Below are positions 23,446 to 41,352 of a DNA stretch of 64,000 nt, one piece after another. Within the stretch, counting starts at the first letter, position 1; each line of letters opens with the position of its first letter. Position numbers and translations under genes: made by a program. The notes under the pieces were generated by a model. The model did not search any database and was not told where the DNA came from. It saw only the letters and a list, made by a program, of their open reading frames with translations. Source of the DNA: Lyophyllum atratum (Eukaryota > Basidiomycota > Agaricomycetes > Agaricales > Lyophyllaceae); NCBI GenBank assembly GCA_014905825.1, contig JACGCN010000019.1:682001-746000 (forward strand), read 5' to 3'.

Positions 23446-26400
23446 TCAAAACACCGAAGAACACACATCATACAACGTCTGCATGGTTCGGCAAACCTCC
23501 TCAATATCTGGTCTACGATCGACATCGTCACTCCAACAACTCTCAATAAACGACCATTGCCGATTTGACACGAAGGACTGAGCAGGCCGGCGTGGCTTGT
23601 GGCCTCTGTGCAGTTCAATGATGACCTGCGGGTCTGTCCGAATGTAGTGGTATGGAATCCGCCCTGACAGTACCTGAAATGCCTTCAACATCGGCTATAT
23701 GATGAGGATTTACACAAGGAGGAACATACCTCGAGCATCACACTTCCAAAGGAATAAATATCGCTCCGCGTACTAATCGCTGGGGGCTTCTCGCCCTCTT
23801 CATGTATCCGATAAAGTAGCGCATCGGCCCAACGTACAGCACCACCTATCGTCGACGTGAAATAGGACGTTCCCTGAAACTCGGCGACGATAGTCGACAA
23901 TCCAAAATCACACAGACACGCCTTGCCTTCGTCAGTAATAAGGATGTTCGACTACACGTAGGCAATGTGAAAAAAGGATCTTCAATGTCCACTAAGAACG
24001 GAGATGACGTACACCTGTGAGATCGCCATGCACGATCGAGCGTGAATGCACTGAGTCCAAGAATAGAATAGTCAGAAAATCCGTCTCCGAGTTGGTGGAA
24101 GTCGAGCTGGGAAGTACTTACAGTACGACAAGCCGTCGGCAACCTCACAGAGCTTCGAATGCAAAACGTCAGACCTGGCACACGCCGCTGACAATAAGAA
24201 AAGCACACGCACAAGTTTTAGACGGTCCGAAGTCGACATGATATCTCCACATCTTTCCATATGTTTGCTGACGCTCCCATGTTCCATCCATGGGCACACC
24301 ATGGAGCTATAGTGTCCGAAATCAGAAGCAGTGCCATGCAGACCAAGTATGTGGGGGTGATCGAGGTTTTTCCAGATGCTGAGTTCGCGCCGTAAACGCT
24401 ATACAGCCACTCAGCTAAGAACTAGGAGTCTGGGTAAAAGGAATATCAGCTTACTCTGATCATCTTTTCTTCCATCTCTGGATCGTCGATCCTCGACCTG
24501 AGAACCTTGACCGCCACCTAAAGCCAGGCGTCAATCAAAGTACACATTATGCACTACAAGATAAACGCACGTTTCGCGCACAGTCTCCATCGTGCCAAAC
24601 ACCCTTCCAGACGTCCGAGAAACCACCGTGTGCAGAAGGATACCTGCCTTCCCTCGTGATCTTTCCAGTAAGATCAAGCAGAAAGCCTGTATTTGTGTAA
24701 TTATGAAGCAACGAGTCGAGAAGTCCACCAAACGCCTTACCAAATCCATCCTCCGCTGGAGGTGTCGGAGGCCTGTCATACGGACTCAGAGCATGGGTAG
24801 GGCTCAACGGCGATGGACTGCGCAAAATCTCAGGTGGGTTAAAAAGGTTAGGAAGGAGTCCAGGGCTGATAAGGAGATCATCATCTGTCTCTTCGTTGAC
24901 AAATGAAGATGATTCAGAGCGGGGCCCTTTCCTCCCAATGACACTCCAAGATTTTGCGTGCTTCAGCATCCTCCCACTGTCGTCCTCTTCCTCTGTAAAT
25001 GTTGTCAGCTATAGTACTATGCTCAATCAGGCGGAAAGGTACTTGATAGTGGCTCATCACCTTCGCCGAACGTGACACGAGGAATGTTAGGCGGACGGTA
25101 GATGGGTGGGACGAATGGCTCCAGGGTACTGAGCCACTGGTCCCATTGCGGGTAGGTCATGGAGACGAACGACAAGTAGTGTACTTCATGATCGTTACCC
25201 ATCCAACTAACCTCCATCGAACCTGGATACCAAAGACTGAGTACAGTATTATCAGTATAGATATGGACACAGAACTCACTAGTATCCGGACATGTGACAC
25301 TTTCAAGCTGCGAAACGGGTATGGCATGCACGATGTCCAATGGGCTCGCCTTTCGTAATGCAGGTCCCATCTCCCAGGAATATATGGGATAGGTTTGGAT
25401 AGGCTGCTTCACCTCTTTCCTGTCGAAGCCCTCCTTACAACAGAGCAGCAGGGTCTCGAACAAGAAAATGGAATATTGAACTTTCTTCACTGAGTCTACC
25501 ACCAGGCAATCGTCCAGGAGGATGATGCCCAGGTCTTCTGGATCTGGAGCGGTCCAGATGTATGCCCGCCCTTTTAGGATACGTACAGAGCGCATTGTTC
25601 GAAGTTGGTACCCGACTTCGTCCATCGTTTCAGAAATGTCGCCTATCCGAAAGACGGCTTCGCAGAGTGAATTGTAGCCCTTGTTATCCGATGGTAATGT
25701 GGCATCTAGGATGTCCTGGGAAAGAAACGAGTTAGATGTCGTTTGTAATAAAGCATAGGGTGAGTACCTGGAGGATGATGTTATATGTTGAGATTCGTGA
25801 TATCACGGCAGAAGTGTTTTCCAGTATGATTCGAGCACTGTTGACGAGTTCAGGCTATAGAAAGATGGTTAAAATCATTAGATATCAAGGGAGGAAGAGC
25901 AAGACCACACGTACCTCGAAGGTCGTCATTTCCAAAAACTCCATGAGGCCTAAATAGTTAATACAGATTGACCTGTACGCGCCGAAGACTTTTGTGCGCG
26001 TAAGATCATCCTGCATCCGATGTTAGGAGGCTTAGGCCGCAGGACAGCAAGAGAACGTACATCAAGAGCAAAGACCGTGATCCACTGCTTTTCAGCAGTT
26101 TTTGAAAAGATGCCTTCTGCGCAGCTAAGAAGACGCTCATGGTATTGGAACAATCGTGTTCGATTGATGATAAAGCATTCCAAACATGGTTCCATGAATT
26201 TCAAGCCATCAGAAAGCGTGGTCGCAGCATCCTAGGTTTTAACGTCAGTGAGAGGAGTAAGTGACGGCTGAAAATAGACGACTCACAAAGACGATGTCAG
26301 AATAGATATATGAGCCCGCTCTGTGTCGACCAACTCCTGTATAAGTTCTTGTCTTCTTCCTCGTGATCCAATGGGTGCAATAAACAGGCCTGGGTATGAT

Positions 26401-26911
26401 TCTTCCAGAGCAACCAGGAGACGGTACACGGTTCTCAGAACCTATTCGGCCGCGACGTTACACTAGTTAGGACGAAAGCTCGAGAAAGGACGCGACGTAC
26501 CTTGGCGAAAGCAGAACTCGCGTCGCTCAGAAAATCATCGCACCGCAAAACCTCGCCATACGGAAGCCTCCTCTGTATCTCAAGTAACTGTACCCGGTGA
26601 ATGAAGCTCATGAAATATGCCTCCCGCTCCTCAACCCCGATTCCAAAATTGAAGTATTCGACATGCTCGACCAAATGGCTCGGCGAGGGTGAGCCGAGGA
26701 GGTTGAGTAGCGTGCCTAGTGGGGCTCCAAAAGAGAAGCAGTCCCAGAGGAGCTCCAGCGGTGTATGGTGTTTCCGGAATACGTGGTAGCGGGTGTACTC
26801 CAACCATGGTCGAAACTGTTGTATCAGCTCAAGTCGTGAGAGGATCTGGAAGCTCTGCAGGCGGAGGTGATCGGGCGGCGCGCGCGGTGGTTGTAGTCGC
26901 AGTTGCTTCAT
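23446..26911 (-). CDS. Cdc24-like RhoGEF fused to a TKL-type protein kinase
   Basis: Thirteen exons: complement(23446..23682, 23730..23951, 24013..24050, 24122..24152, 24213..24398, 24455..24517, 24571..24992, 25043..25715, 25768..25854, 25915..26010, 26061..26231, 26287..26441, 26501..26911), about 929 residues once the frame problem below is set aside. Order: Cdc24 calponin-like region (HTPLELLWDCFSFGAPLG); DH domain (ELIQELVDTERAH ... ISTYNIILQDIL); PH domain (LGIILLDDCLVVDS, SIFLFETLLLCCKE, ending near QWDQWLSTLE); Ser/Pro linker; kinase with GGFSDVWKG, VAVKVL (Lys), HPHILGLHG, VHGDLTGSNIL (catalytic Asp, Asn), CDFGLS and RSDIYSFGSVML. Cdc24 normally ends in PB1; here a kinase replaces it. 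Exon 2 is off by 2 nt at an AT run (26306-26311). Confidence 0.8.
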
Positions 26912-33340
<6,429 letters not shown>

Positions 33341-36172
33341 ACCACCCCTCAGTCGTTTTCTGCTTATGATCGCAAACTCTCAAGTCCATTCCATTTCTAA
33401 TCTCTCTGCTCTTGTTTGAATCATCCACAGCGCCCAGCTCTTTCTCTCTTCCGGACGATACGTATTTTCCCTTTCCTTTCTTTTCGTCTTCGTTTCCAGC
33501 TTTTTTTGAATTGTTCTCCGTATGTCAATGCTACCACCACAACTCCTAGACTTTAGAAAACTCATAGACATATAGACACACATCCTAGACTTTCGCTATC
33601 CTGTACATGTGGACCTTGTTCATCGTGCATCACCCCTCACCTTCTTGTTTAATTAATCCCCCCACCTAGACGCGGACGAGGGCGCATATTATTAGAGTCT
33701 ATCATCGCTACACCCGTAATCTCAGCCGCCATGGCGTCTTTCCTGCTCGATCCCTATCTCGCCAGCGGAATTTCATGTGGCTTGAACTTTCCTCGTGGAG
33801 CACCCCCAGGGAATCAATGTGAGGGAATGTACGAAGATGGCTGTCGCGACTCGGAAGATGCGAAAAAGGCGTGTTTCTCCCTATCAGTGTCACAGATAAG
33901 GCCAAACTCCAATCCGCCGCCGACCCACAACAGGGGGTATAGTCACTATAGATGTGCGCTTTTTTGTTCTAATCAAACCGTTCAAGGTATCGCACGGCAA
34001 AACCTCGATCATTTATGTTTTGTGTGCACTCGATCTTCACCTGGTCTTCACCTTTCAGCTCATTTCACGAGGCTTGTTCGACAGGATTGGGTGAGTGTGG
34101 CATATACATATCACAGATAGAAGCGTCCAGGTCGTCATGATTCATTCAACCTAGGTAACTCTCGCGGTTTCTCCGAGGAACGGTCCATTCAGGGTACGGC
34201 CCAGCTTAGTGGACGTCGTCAAAGTTGACGCGTCGACGATGGTTCTTCTCTTTCTATCCAGAAAACGACGTGCGTATATTTAACAGAGACGCCAGGTTAC
34301 AACATGGGTCTCATTAGACGATCAATCAGATGTGGACTCGAGGTTCTATTGAGTACAAGGACCCTCCTGAACGTATTTATACTCGTGGTATGCATGTGAT
34401 GTACATGTACCGCCGGGATGCTGGTTTCGAATGAACGGCAAAGGACGTCCACGTCGACCCTGCGCACGATGCTGGCCGGCCTTAGGGTGGGTCACTCCCG
34501 CGACGGCTGGGAAAAGTTCCCTTGTGAAATGCAGGATTGAAGGGTACCCCTCGTGCACACCCCCATCTCGTTCACCATCCTTGGGTAACCCCTTCACATT
34601 TCTGGCAATTTCATTCTCATAGATTCCAACCCCATAATCCAGGCTATCCCTATGGCCCAACTATCCCAGCATGGCATCCTGAGTACTTCAAGTTCTGGTT
34701 CAAAGGTGACTTTTCAAGGGGCGGTGCGATTTCTGCACCCGAAATAACGTTTAGTCGAAGCACCATGTACCCCAGATGCTTTCGGTGGGTATGGAAGTCG
34801 GACGGATATTCCTTGGGCGCCTGGAAGCGACGCCGATCACTATGCTGTTACGTCCAGAAACATTATCGTCACCTAGCCATTCACTTGTAAACGCCACACT
34901 GTAAGTCATTCCAGTCCTAAGGCGAAACTCACCGGCCGGGCATGGCCGAACATCCAGCAGGGCAATCTCCTTCCATTCCAATGTTGGAAGTACCATCCGA
35001 CTTGGGAGCTCGGCAATTCTAGAAGCGCCCTACGGCAGTCTACGCCCTGCATGTCGCCTAGGCGCCTATGTACTGGGGGTCGATCAACCACGGCGCTCGA
35101 AAAAAAGTTCGCCGTGCCGTCTACGGAGTATTGTCGCAATACCGAGGACTTTCTTGGACGCATTCCCCCCTTTTATGCGCGTGCTGCTTCGATTTCCATG
35201 AGCCAATCTGTTGGCAACCCCCGGCTGCTCCTTGCATCATGTCTGCGGAGCCGTTTGGCAAAAGGCGGACATTCTGTAGTCCTCCACTTTCGCAAGTGTC
35301 CCGACTGGGATATGTCTTACCTGCCCATATGCTTCCTTCCTTCTTGACAATTCGAGATGTTTTCTCCGCGAATACGATGAAGATTCTTGGTAAGGCTTTC
35401 GTACTTCTGTGGCTGATGACCGGTAGTCTTCTCCATGTCACAGTTTGCCATCCAGTTCACCGGACAGAAACGGTGCTAAACTTCCACGACGTCCACATGG
35501 CTGTACCCTTGGAAGACGACGTTCTCGATGCATAACTTAGATATCGCAGAACAAAAGTCTCGCGAAGTCTGCCGCTCGCCGCCCCTGTGGCTAGCTGGCT
35601 ACGAATAGCAACCAGATTTGCGGAGATTAGGTCACCGAAGAAGCATCATACGCACTACTTCTGAAAGATCTGAACAACTGAGCAAGAAGATCCTCGAGAT
35701 GCCGATGTTTCGGGACATGTCCATGGCAATTTGGCTATGGCTCGTTGATGCTTGTTTATCCCAATGCTCGGTGTCATGCAGTTCTCGAAGCCTCGGGCAC
35801 GGCCTGGGTTGGTTAAGATGCATTTCGGTCTCGAATGTTGATGCACTGGTCGAAGGGGGTGCGTTTAATTACGGAACTGGTTGTGGAGTTTTCTTGTTCC
35901 ATGGTTATGCCGGCGGTGTTGGAAGGTCGGAATACATGTCATAACCTGGTTCATATTGCGGGGATGAGGTTGGTCCCCGAGCTTGCGACGGATAGATGCG
36001 AGGCTTATGTTGGCCTGTGGTAAACGCAAGGTTTCTGTCACGTAGCTGATGCTTCAGAGATGTGGAAGAGGGCATCAACTATGATGATTAATACTTTAGA
36101 TATACTTGCTTGCCCTGGTGTACAAATGCTGGGATGATGCGAAAGAAAGACAAGAGAGGAGCAACAAAGCAA
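33341..36172. other. 2.8-kb region between creA and SNF5-like genes, no clear gene
   Basis: The stretch 33341-33720 is T/C-rich and probably the creA 3' UTR. Several frames of 80-150 codons exist on both strands between 33730 and 36020, but none shows a known domain or splice-consistent partner. A small signal-peptide-like frame at 35377-35535 is listed separately. Confidence 0.4.
35377..35535 (+). CDS. Possible small secreted peptide (52 residues)
   Basis: ATG at 35377 opens a frame whose first 25 residues look like a signal peptide: basic start (MKILGK), hydrophobic core (AFVLLWLMTGSLL) and a small/polar exit (VTVCHP). The remaining 27 residues are polar and acidic, with one cysteine overall and no CaaX end, so it is not a pheromone precursor. 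No homology recognised and no intron. It may be a chance frame. Confidence 0.25.
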   Translation: MKILGKAFVLLWLMTGSLLHVTVCHPVHRTETVLNFHDVHMAVPLEDDVLDA

Positions 36173-38060
36173 TTAATATCGTATTCTTCTAGTACTTCGG
36201 GTGGTCTGAAACTTGGATGTCTCTCTCCGCAGGCGCCTAGGTGAGCAAAACAACACGCTTCAGTATCGAGCGCAAGTAAAAAGAAAAAAAGTTCAAATTC
36301 GCACCGACTAGCTCTCTCCCTCTCAATCTCCCTCTTCTCGACTTCCTCAGCACTCAACACTTCAAACTTCGTCCTAAACTCCTCCGCCTCCACCCAGTCC
36401 CGCCAAACGCTCTTTAGCACCCTCGGGCCGCGCCCATCCTTCGGTGCCCTGCCCCACCCAAGCCCCAGCCCCGTCTTATCCTTCAGCAGCCCTGTGCGAT
36501 CTCGGGTCGTCCTGTCCCCTCCGGTTCCCGCTTCATCCGCTATCACGTCGCGGTCACCGCCAATGACGCCCCACTCAACCGCGTCCTTCTTGTGTTTCAT
36601 CAGCTCCTCGTGTACCGCATGTGCAATGAGCGGCACCGCCTCACCCCCTAGCCCGATCTCGCTGCATAGTTTGCGGGCGAAGTCTTCCGGCGTGAGCGAA
36701 GAGAGGAGGTCCCACTCGATGTGATCCATGAGGTGGTGGTTCGCTACCTGTACATCGACCTATAGAGGGGCCAAGCGATCAGAATATTGTATTGTGTGGT
36801 TTTTGGGGTGGGACGTACACTGAGAATGACGCGACATTCGGGGACGTCGTCTCCGTTGGGTGGGATATCATCGACATCCATCGCACCGTCAATACCCAGG
36901 TCCATCGACGCAACCCCCTCATACTCCTCTATCTGTGCCCGTATCTGGTTTGCTACGGTATCCATCCAAGGCTGCAGCGGAAGATCGAGGTCAGTGCAGA
37001 ACGTCCTTGCAAACGTCTCGGGCTTTATCAGGTTCTCATTGAGGTTCCAGACGAAGCAGTCCCGCACTCTGTGCGTTTCGGTCTCGAATTCGACACGGAT
37101 GGGAATGAGAGCGGATCGTTTGACGGCGTGTTTTTCCATCATATCTTGTGTTCTTGGCGAATTGCGAAGTGTGTTAGTTGTGAAGAAGCAAGAATAACAA
37201 CGGGAGACTCACGGGTAGACATGTTGGGTGGGCGGCATCATTCGGGATTTGATGAATTTCGCCGGCGGCACCATGCCCAAATAACTCTGGTCTAGCTCAG
37301 CTTTCTGAGGTGCTGGCGGGTGTGGTGTCGAAGTGCCCGCGGCTGTATTATAAGTCGTGGTTCTGCCCCCACGGGTCCTGGTTTCTCTAATCGATGTCCT
37401 CGTCCCTCCACTGGCGACGAAATCCGAGTCGTCAGATTCAAGGGCTCCAGCATCCAGTATCTCATCTCCAGATCCGGGGTCTGCGTAGTTTATCACACCC
37501 CCGCCCCGTCTTGTCGAGCGAGAACCCGTCGCGGGGGCTGTAGCGATGACGGGCTGCATGAGAAGCGAAACACCTGTCCGTAGGCGGGATGAGTACGTGG
37601 ATTGCAGAGCTTGTGTAGTGGTAGGAATAGGAGGTCGTGGGGGATTCGGAGGGGCTACTGGCATCGCCGGTATGAGGTTTGTAATGGGCACAGTTTGTTG
37701 GTAGGCGGGTGGGATGTACTGCGGCTGCGGAGTAGTGCTCGCCAGGTTACTGGATCGCGTCGTGCGTGCACGGGTACTTCTGCCGCCAGTAGTCGGAGCT
37801 TTTGGGGGCGGCGTAGACGTCGTCGACCATGTGTGCAAATTCTTCATGTACGCTTCAGAAAACGGAAGTAATGATAAGAGAATGGCAAAAATCAGGAAAA
37901 CGCGCATAACTAACATACTTTTTGAATGCCCTGGTTGAGGTGTCGGTGATGCATAGGAAGAAAGCTGGGATATAGTCTGCCTCAGCTGCGTATCTGTCAT
38001 GGTATTGAAACCACTTGTCGCTGGAAAGCCAGACCCTGACGCGGCTTGATTTTCTGCCAT
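36173..38060 (-). CDS. snf5: SNF5/SMARCB1/SFH1-family chromatin-remodelling subunit
   Basis: Core subunit of SWI/SNF or RSC remodellers. Exons complement(36173..36236, 36305..36759, 36819..37152, 37213..37852, 37919..38060), 544 residues. The first 260 residues are disordered, rich in Pro, Thr, Ser and Arg. The SNF5 domain starts near residue 265: SALIPIRVEFETETHRVRD, VWNLNENLIKPETFA, FCTDLDLP, then the second repeat HIEWDLLSSLTPEDFA, KLCSEIGLGGEAVPLIAHAV. The final exon gives ASRRLRRETSKFQTTR, the usual basic end. Each intron was fixed by restoring these strings. Whether it serves SWI/SNF or RSC cannot be told from the sequence. Confidence 0.9.
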
Positions 38061-38252
38061 TCCCTGTAATAATCGGTATTCCCACTGATTAAAATACGAC
38101 TGTTAGCTCGAGGACACGGGGGAGAAGAGGTGGACGGATGTCCCGTCGAAAATGGCCGTGGATGCTAAAAGGAAACGCGACTGTCACACTTGTAACATTT
38201 GCATGTGACAGGCCAATTATTCTGTCTCAGTGTCTGCACCTCCTCGTTTGGT

Positions 38253-39822
38253 ATGTTGGCTCGAATATCCACGTTTAGGACCTCACCGTTCATCTCAATA
38301 TCTCGGCGCCATGCCTCTACAAGAACACTGGGAAAGAACAACAAGGCTATCGTAGGCCAGTTAAAGTCGGGTAGGTTCTACGTGCCTCCTTCACGTCATA
38401 CAATTCTGAGCAAGTCGACACGCAGAAATCTTGGAGGAGAAGAAACATTCTAATCCCAATCGCTACAGAATCAAATCCCTTCAGAATGCGGTGGACACTA
38501 TAACCAAGCTCGACTTTGACATCACGTCGCCCGACGCCGTCAAGAATGTGTGTTCTGGTTGCTGCACTCCAATTTTCTCAACCTAAACTTCTCAGATTGA
38601 CGGCATAGGCTTGGGAGTTACAAAACGCATACGTGAATATTTCGCACCCGGTGAGTTCGTCGTCTTTGCCCGGAACGGTACCTATAACGTAGCAGAGTCT
38701 CCGCAGGCCGGGAAGAGTGACGTAGCGCTTGTAGAGGAGCTAGAAAGCATTCCAGGAATAGGGTAATGTCGTTGATTCATGTTGAAGCCTGTAGGCTTGC
38801 TTATACCTGTGTTCAGGAGGAAACGTGCCGAGAAATTGGTCGAGGCTGGATGCCACAGCCAGGCGGACCTTCAGCAAGAAAGGTTTATGAATATGTTGTC
38901 AACGGGCGCACGGATGAGTGTTCGTTACAAGGAACACCTTGAAAGGCATGCTACACGCGAACAGACGGAAACCGTCACCGTATGTGCTCACCACTCAGAT
39001 AATAGGACCCACCGTTGATAATTAACCAGGAATTCATCCGCGGGAGTCTCTCCCCGAAATATGACGTCGTCACAGTAGGAGACTAGTGCGTAACAGCTCG
39101 TCCTTCTCCAAACTTTCTGAGTTGACACTCCTTTACAGCCGTCGAGGGGCTTCCGAATCCACATCCATTGACATAGTGCTCTTCCACCCAGAACACGTAC
39201 ACGTCCCCACTCCCCCGCTCCCACGCCGCGGCGAGAAAGTCCCGCTGGGGAAGGCAGCCACGAGTCCCAGACTGAAAGCCGAAGCACCAATCCAAAAACT
39301 CGTCGTGCCAATTCTTCAAGAACGCGGCCTCCTTGTAGATATGTTGCACTCAGGACTTCGCCATTATGACGGTCTGGCCCGCGTGCCAGAGAAGGATGAA
39401 GAGGGGCGCTGGCGCTCGCGCCGGGAACGCCTGATAGCAATTAAAGAGGGCACAGGCGAATACAGGCGACTCCATATCCAGTGCGTTTTGGACCCATCAG
39501 TTCTGAACCTCACTCATACCGATCTTCATACCCCACGAGTAGCCTAATGCCTGTCAAGTCTCGAGGTGCTGCTCTCCTCTACTACACAGGAGACGTGGCG
39601 ATGAGAAATCTTCTAAAGCGGAAGGCCCGAAACCTTGGTCTATACCTCGACGAGCTTGGACTATGGAGATGGCATGCTGACGAGGCAGAGAGCCAGCTAC
39701 CGGGAGATAAATCGGTGGGCTTTTGGCAGCTATTGAACTCGACGACCGAGGAAGCAATTTTCGATCAACTAGGGATAGACTACGTCGAACCCCAGCGGCG
39801 CAACTTAGCTCGGCTGCAATAG
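38253..39822 (+). CDS. Family X DNA polymerase-like protein with two catalytic Asp replaced; likely mitochondrial
   Basis: Exons 38253..38370, 38426..38547, 38596..38650, 38696..38762, 38817..38979, 39030..39085, 39139..39480, 39543..39822; 400 residues. The first 30 residues are basic and Ser/Arg-rich without acids (MLARISTFRTSPF...), a good mitochondrial presequence. Then the 8-kDa-like region (YRIKSLQNAVDTI), helix-hairpin-helix pieces IDGIGLGVTKRI and LESIPGIGRKRAEKL, the palm start GDYRRGASESTSIDIVLFHP, and RRLHIHLMPVKSRGAALLYY followed by LGLYLDELGLW. In active Pol beta/lambda the palm reads GDxD and RxDxR; here the first metal Asp is Ser203 (Asp205 remains) and the third is His306 (codon CAT). 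Nucleotidyl transfer should be impaired. Confidence 0.85.
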
Positions 39823-39961
39823 TAGACTCCGAGTACTGCGTCGGAGGGACGCTTCTATCTTATATCACTTTATTCGTTTTTAATGGAAGTTGGTTAATGG
39901 TTCATGATACAGCAGTGTTTACCGGCCCGGGGTTACCGAACCAACTTGATCTTGTACAACC

Positions 39962-41352
39962 ATGGCACATTTGACTAAACCGACAATCTACAACATCGAA
40001 GACTCCAACATCGCTCTGCTCGGCTCAGACGTAAGGCCACCGAACCCGTAACGAGAGTTAACTCCTCGTAATTGACGTCGCTATCAATCAGTTGGAGAAA
40101 CACGTCCGGGAGAAGGCTGGTGACTCCGAAAGTGCCTGGAAGAACGCTGGATCCGAGGTTGGTTTGAACATATGGAGGATCGAGAAATTCAACGTGGTCG
40201 TTTGGCCCGAGGAGCGCATCGGGTCGTTCTACGACGGCGATTCCTACATCATCCTGCATGTAAGTAGGTTACCTTGATCGAGGCGCTTCGCTGGGTTTAT
40301 ACAGTCCTTGCGCTCTAGACGTATAAGCGAACACCCGATTCTGAGGCATTATCCCATGACCTCCACTTTTGGTTGGGCGCAGAGACTACCCAGGACGAAG
40401 CCGGCACCGCTGCATACAAGACCGTCGAGCTAGATGATCGTACGTTACTGCTCCACCCCTCTTCAAATGTGTTTTCATCTAAACCCTTGCTTCTGGTAGA
40501 CTTACACGGGCAGCCCATTCAGTACAGAGAAGTACAGGGCTACGAATCTCCTCGCTTCCTCTCCTACTTTCCCAAATTCATCTGCCTCAAAGGCGGTATC
40601 GCCACCGGCTTCCAGCATGTTACCGATCCCCCACCTCTCGATCTTCACAAGCTCTACCGCGTCAACCTCTCCCGCGCCTTCGGCACCGTCAATCTCGTGG
40701 TCCGCGAAGTTGCACCGGAGGCCTCGAGTCTCGTCGAAGGTGATGTTTACGTTCTCGACAAAGGCACGAAGCTGTGGCAGTTCAACACCAAGGCTAGCTT
40801 GGGCAAGGAGAAATTCAAGGCCGCAGAGTTTGTTCAGAGCCTAGCAAATGAAAGAGGTGGTCAGTGCGATGTGACCGTTTATGGCAAGTTCCTATCCGAC
40901 TTCCGCATCCATGAGCACCGTTGATTCGTACCATTTTAGACGAGGGCGGTTCAGGTGCTGGAGTCTTCCTATCAGAATTTGGCGACAATGTCACCCTACG
41001 AGAAACAGGCACATGGCAGGATATACCTGACGTGCCTCCCACATTACTAAAGATCTCAGATGCCACAGGCTCCGCCGTCTTCGAAGTGGTCGAACCCCCT
41101 ACCAAATCATCCCTCAATTCTTCGGATGCCTTCTTACTGGATTGCTCGTCCCACCCTCGTCCCGCGGTGTACATATGGCTTGGACAGGATGCTTCGCTCC
41201 ATGAGAAGCGCCTGGCGGTCCAGTACGCCCAGCAGTACCTGTACAGTAAACAGGCACGAGGAGGGGATGAAACGGTCCGGGTTGCTATCCCGGTCATTAG
41301 GATGAACGAAGGTAACGAAACCGAGGACTTCTTGCAGGCGCTGGGCGTTTAA
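39962..41352 (+). CDS. Severin/gelsolin-family actin-binding protein (three gelsolin repeats)
   Basis: Calcium-regulated actin severing and capping proteins. Exons 39962..40030, 40092..40259, 40319..40439, 40500..40883, 40940..41352; 384 residues. Gelsolin segment 1: LNIWRIEKFNVVVWP, GSFYDGDSYIILHTYK, HFWLGAETTQDEAGTAAYK, VELDD; then the PIQYREVQGYESPRFLSYF link; segment 2: LYRVNLSRAFGTVNLVV and GDVYVLDKGTKLWQF; segment 3: SDAFLLDCSS and AVYIWLGQDAS. The size fits severin rather than gelsolin. Intron 4 (40884-40939) starts GCAAG, so it is GC-AG; without it the frame stops after 16 codons, and the only GT alternative breaks the frame. The stop overlaps the 3' end of the next gene on the other strand. 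Confidence 0.92.

Noticed and set aside
24013..26911. Treating the GEF and kinase as two adjacent genes
   Set aside because: Phase and conserved sequence run through the 24993-25042 intron, the linker-kinase exon has no better start, and no promoter-like spacer exists.
33731..34120. 129-codon plus-strand frame after creA
   Set aside because: Begins in a T/C-rich region that is probably UTR or spacer, and shows no domain or partner exon.
38651..38709. Reading straight through the third intron of the Pol X-like gene, or splicing at the CCGCAG acceptor
   Set aside because: Read-through inserts 15 odd residues between the HhH elements; CCGCAG gives the wrong phase. The 45-nt intron ending at 38695 restores the frame with a GTGAGT donor.
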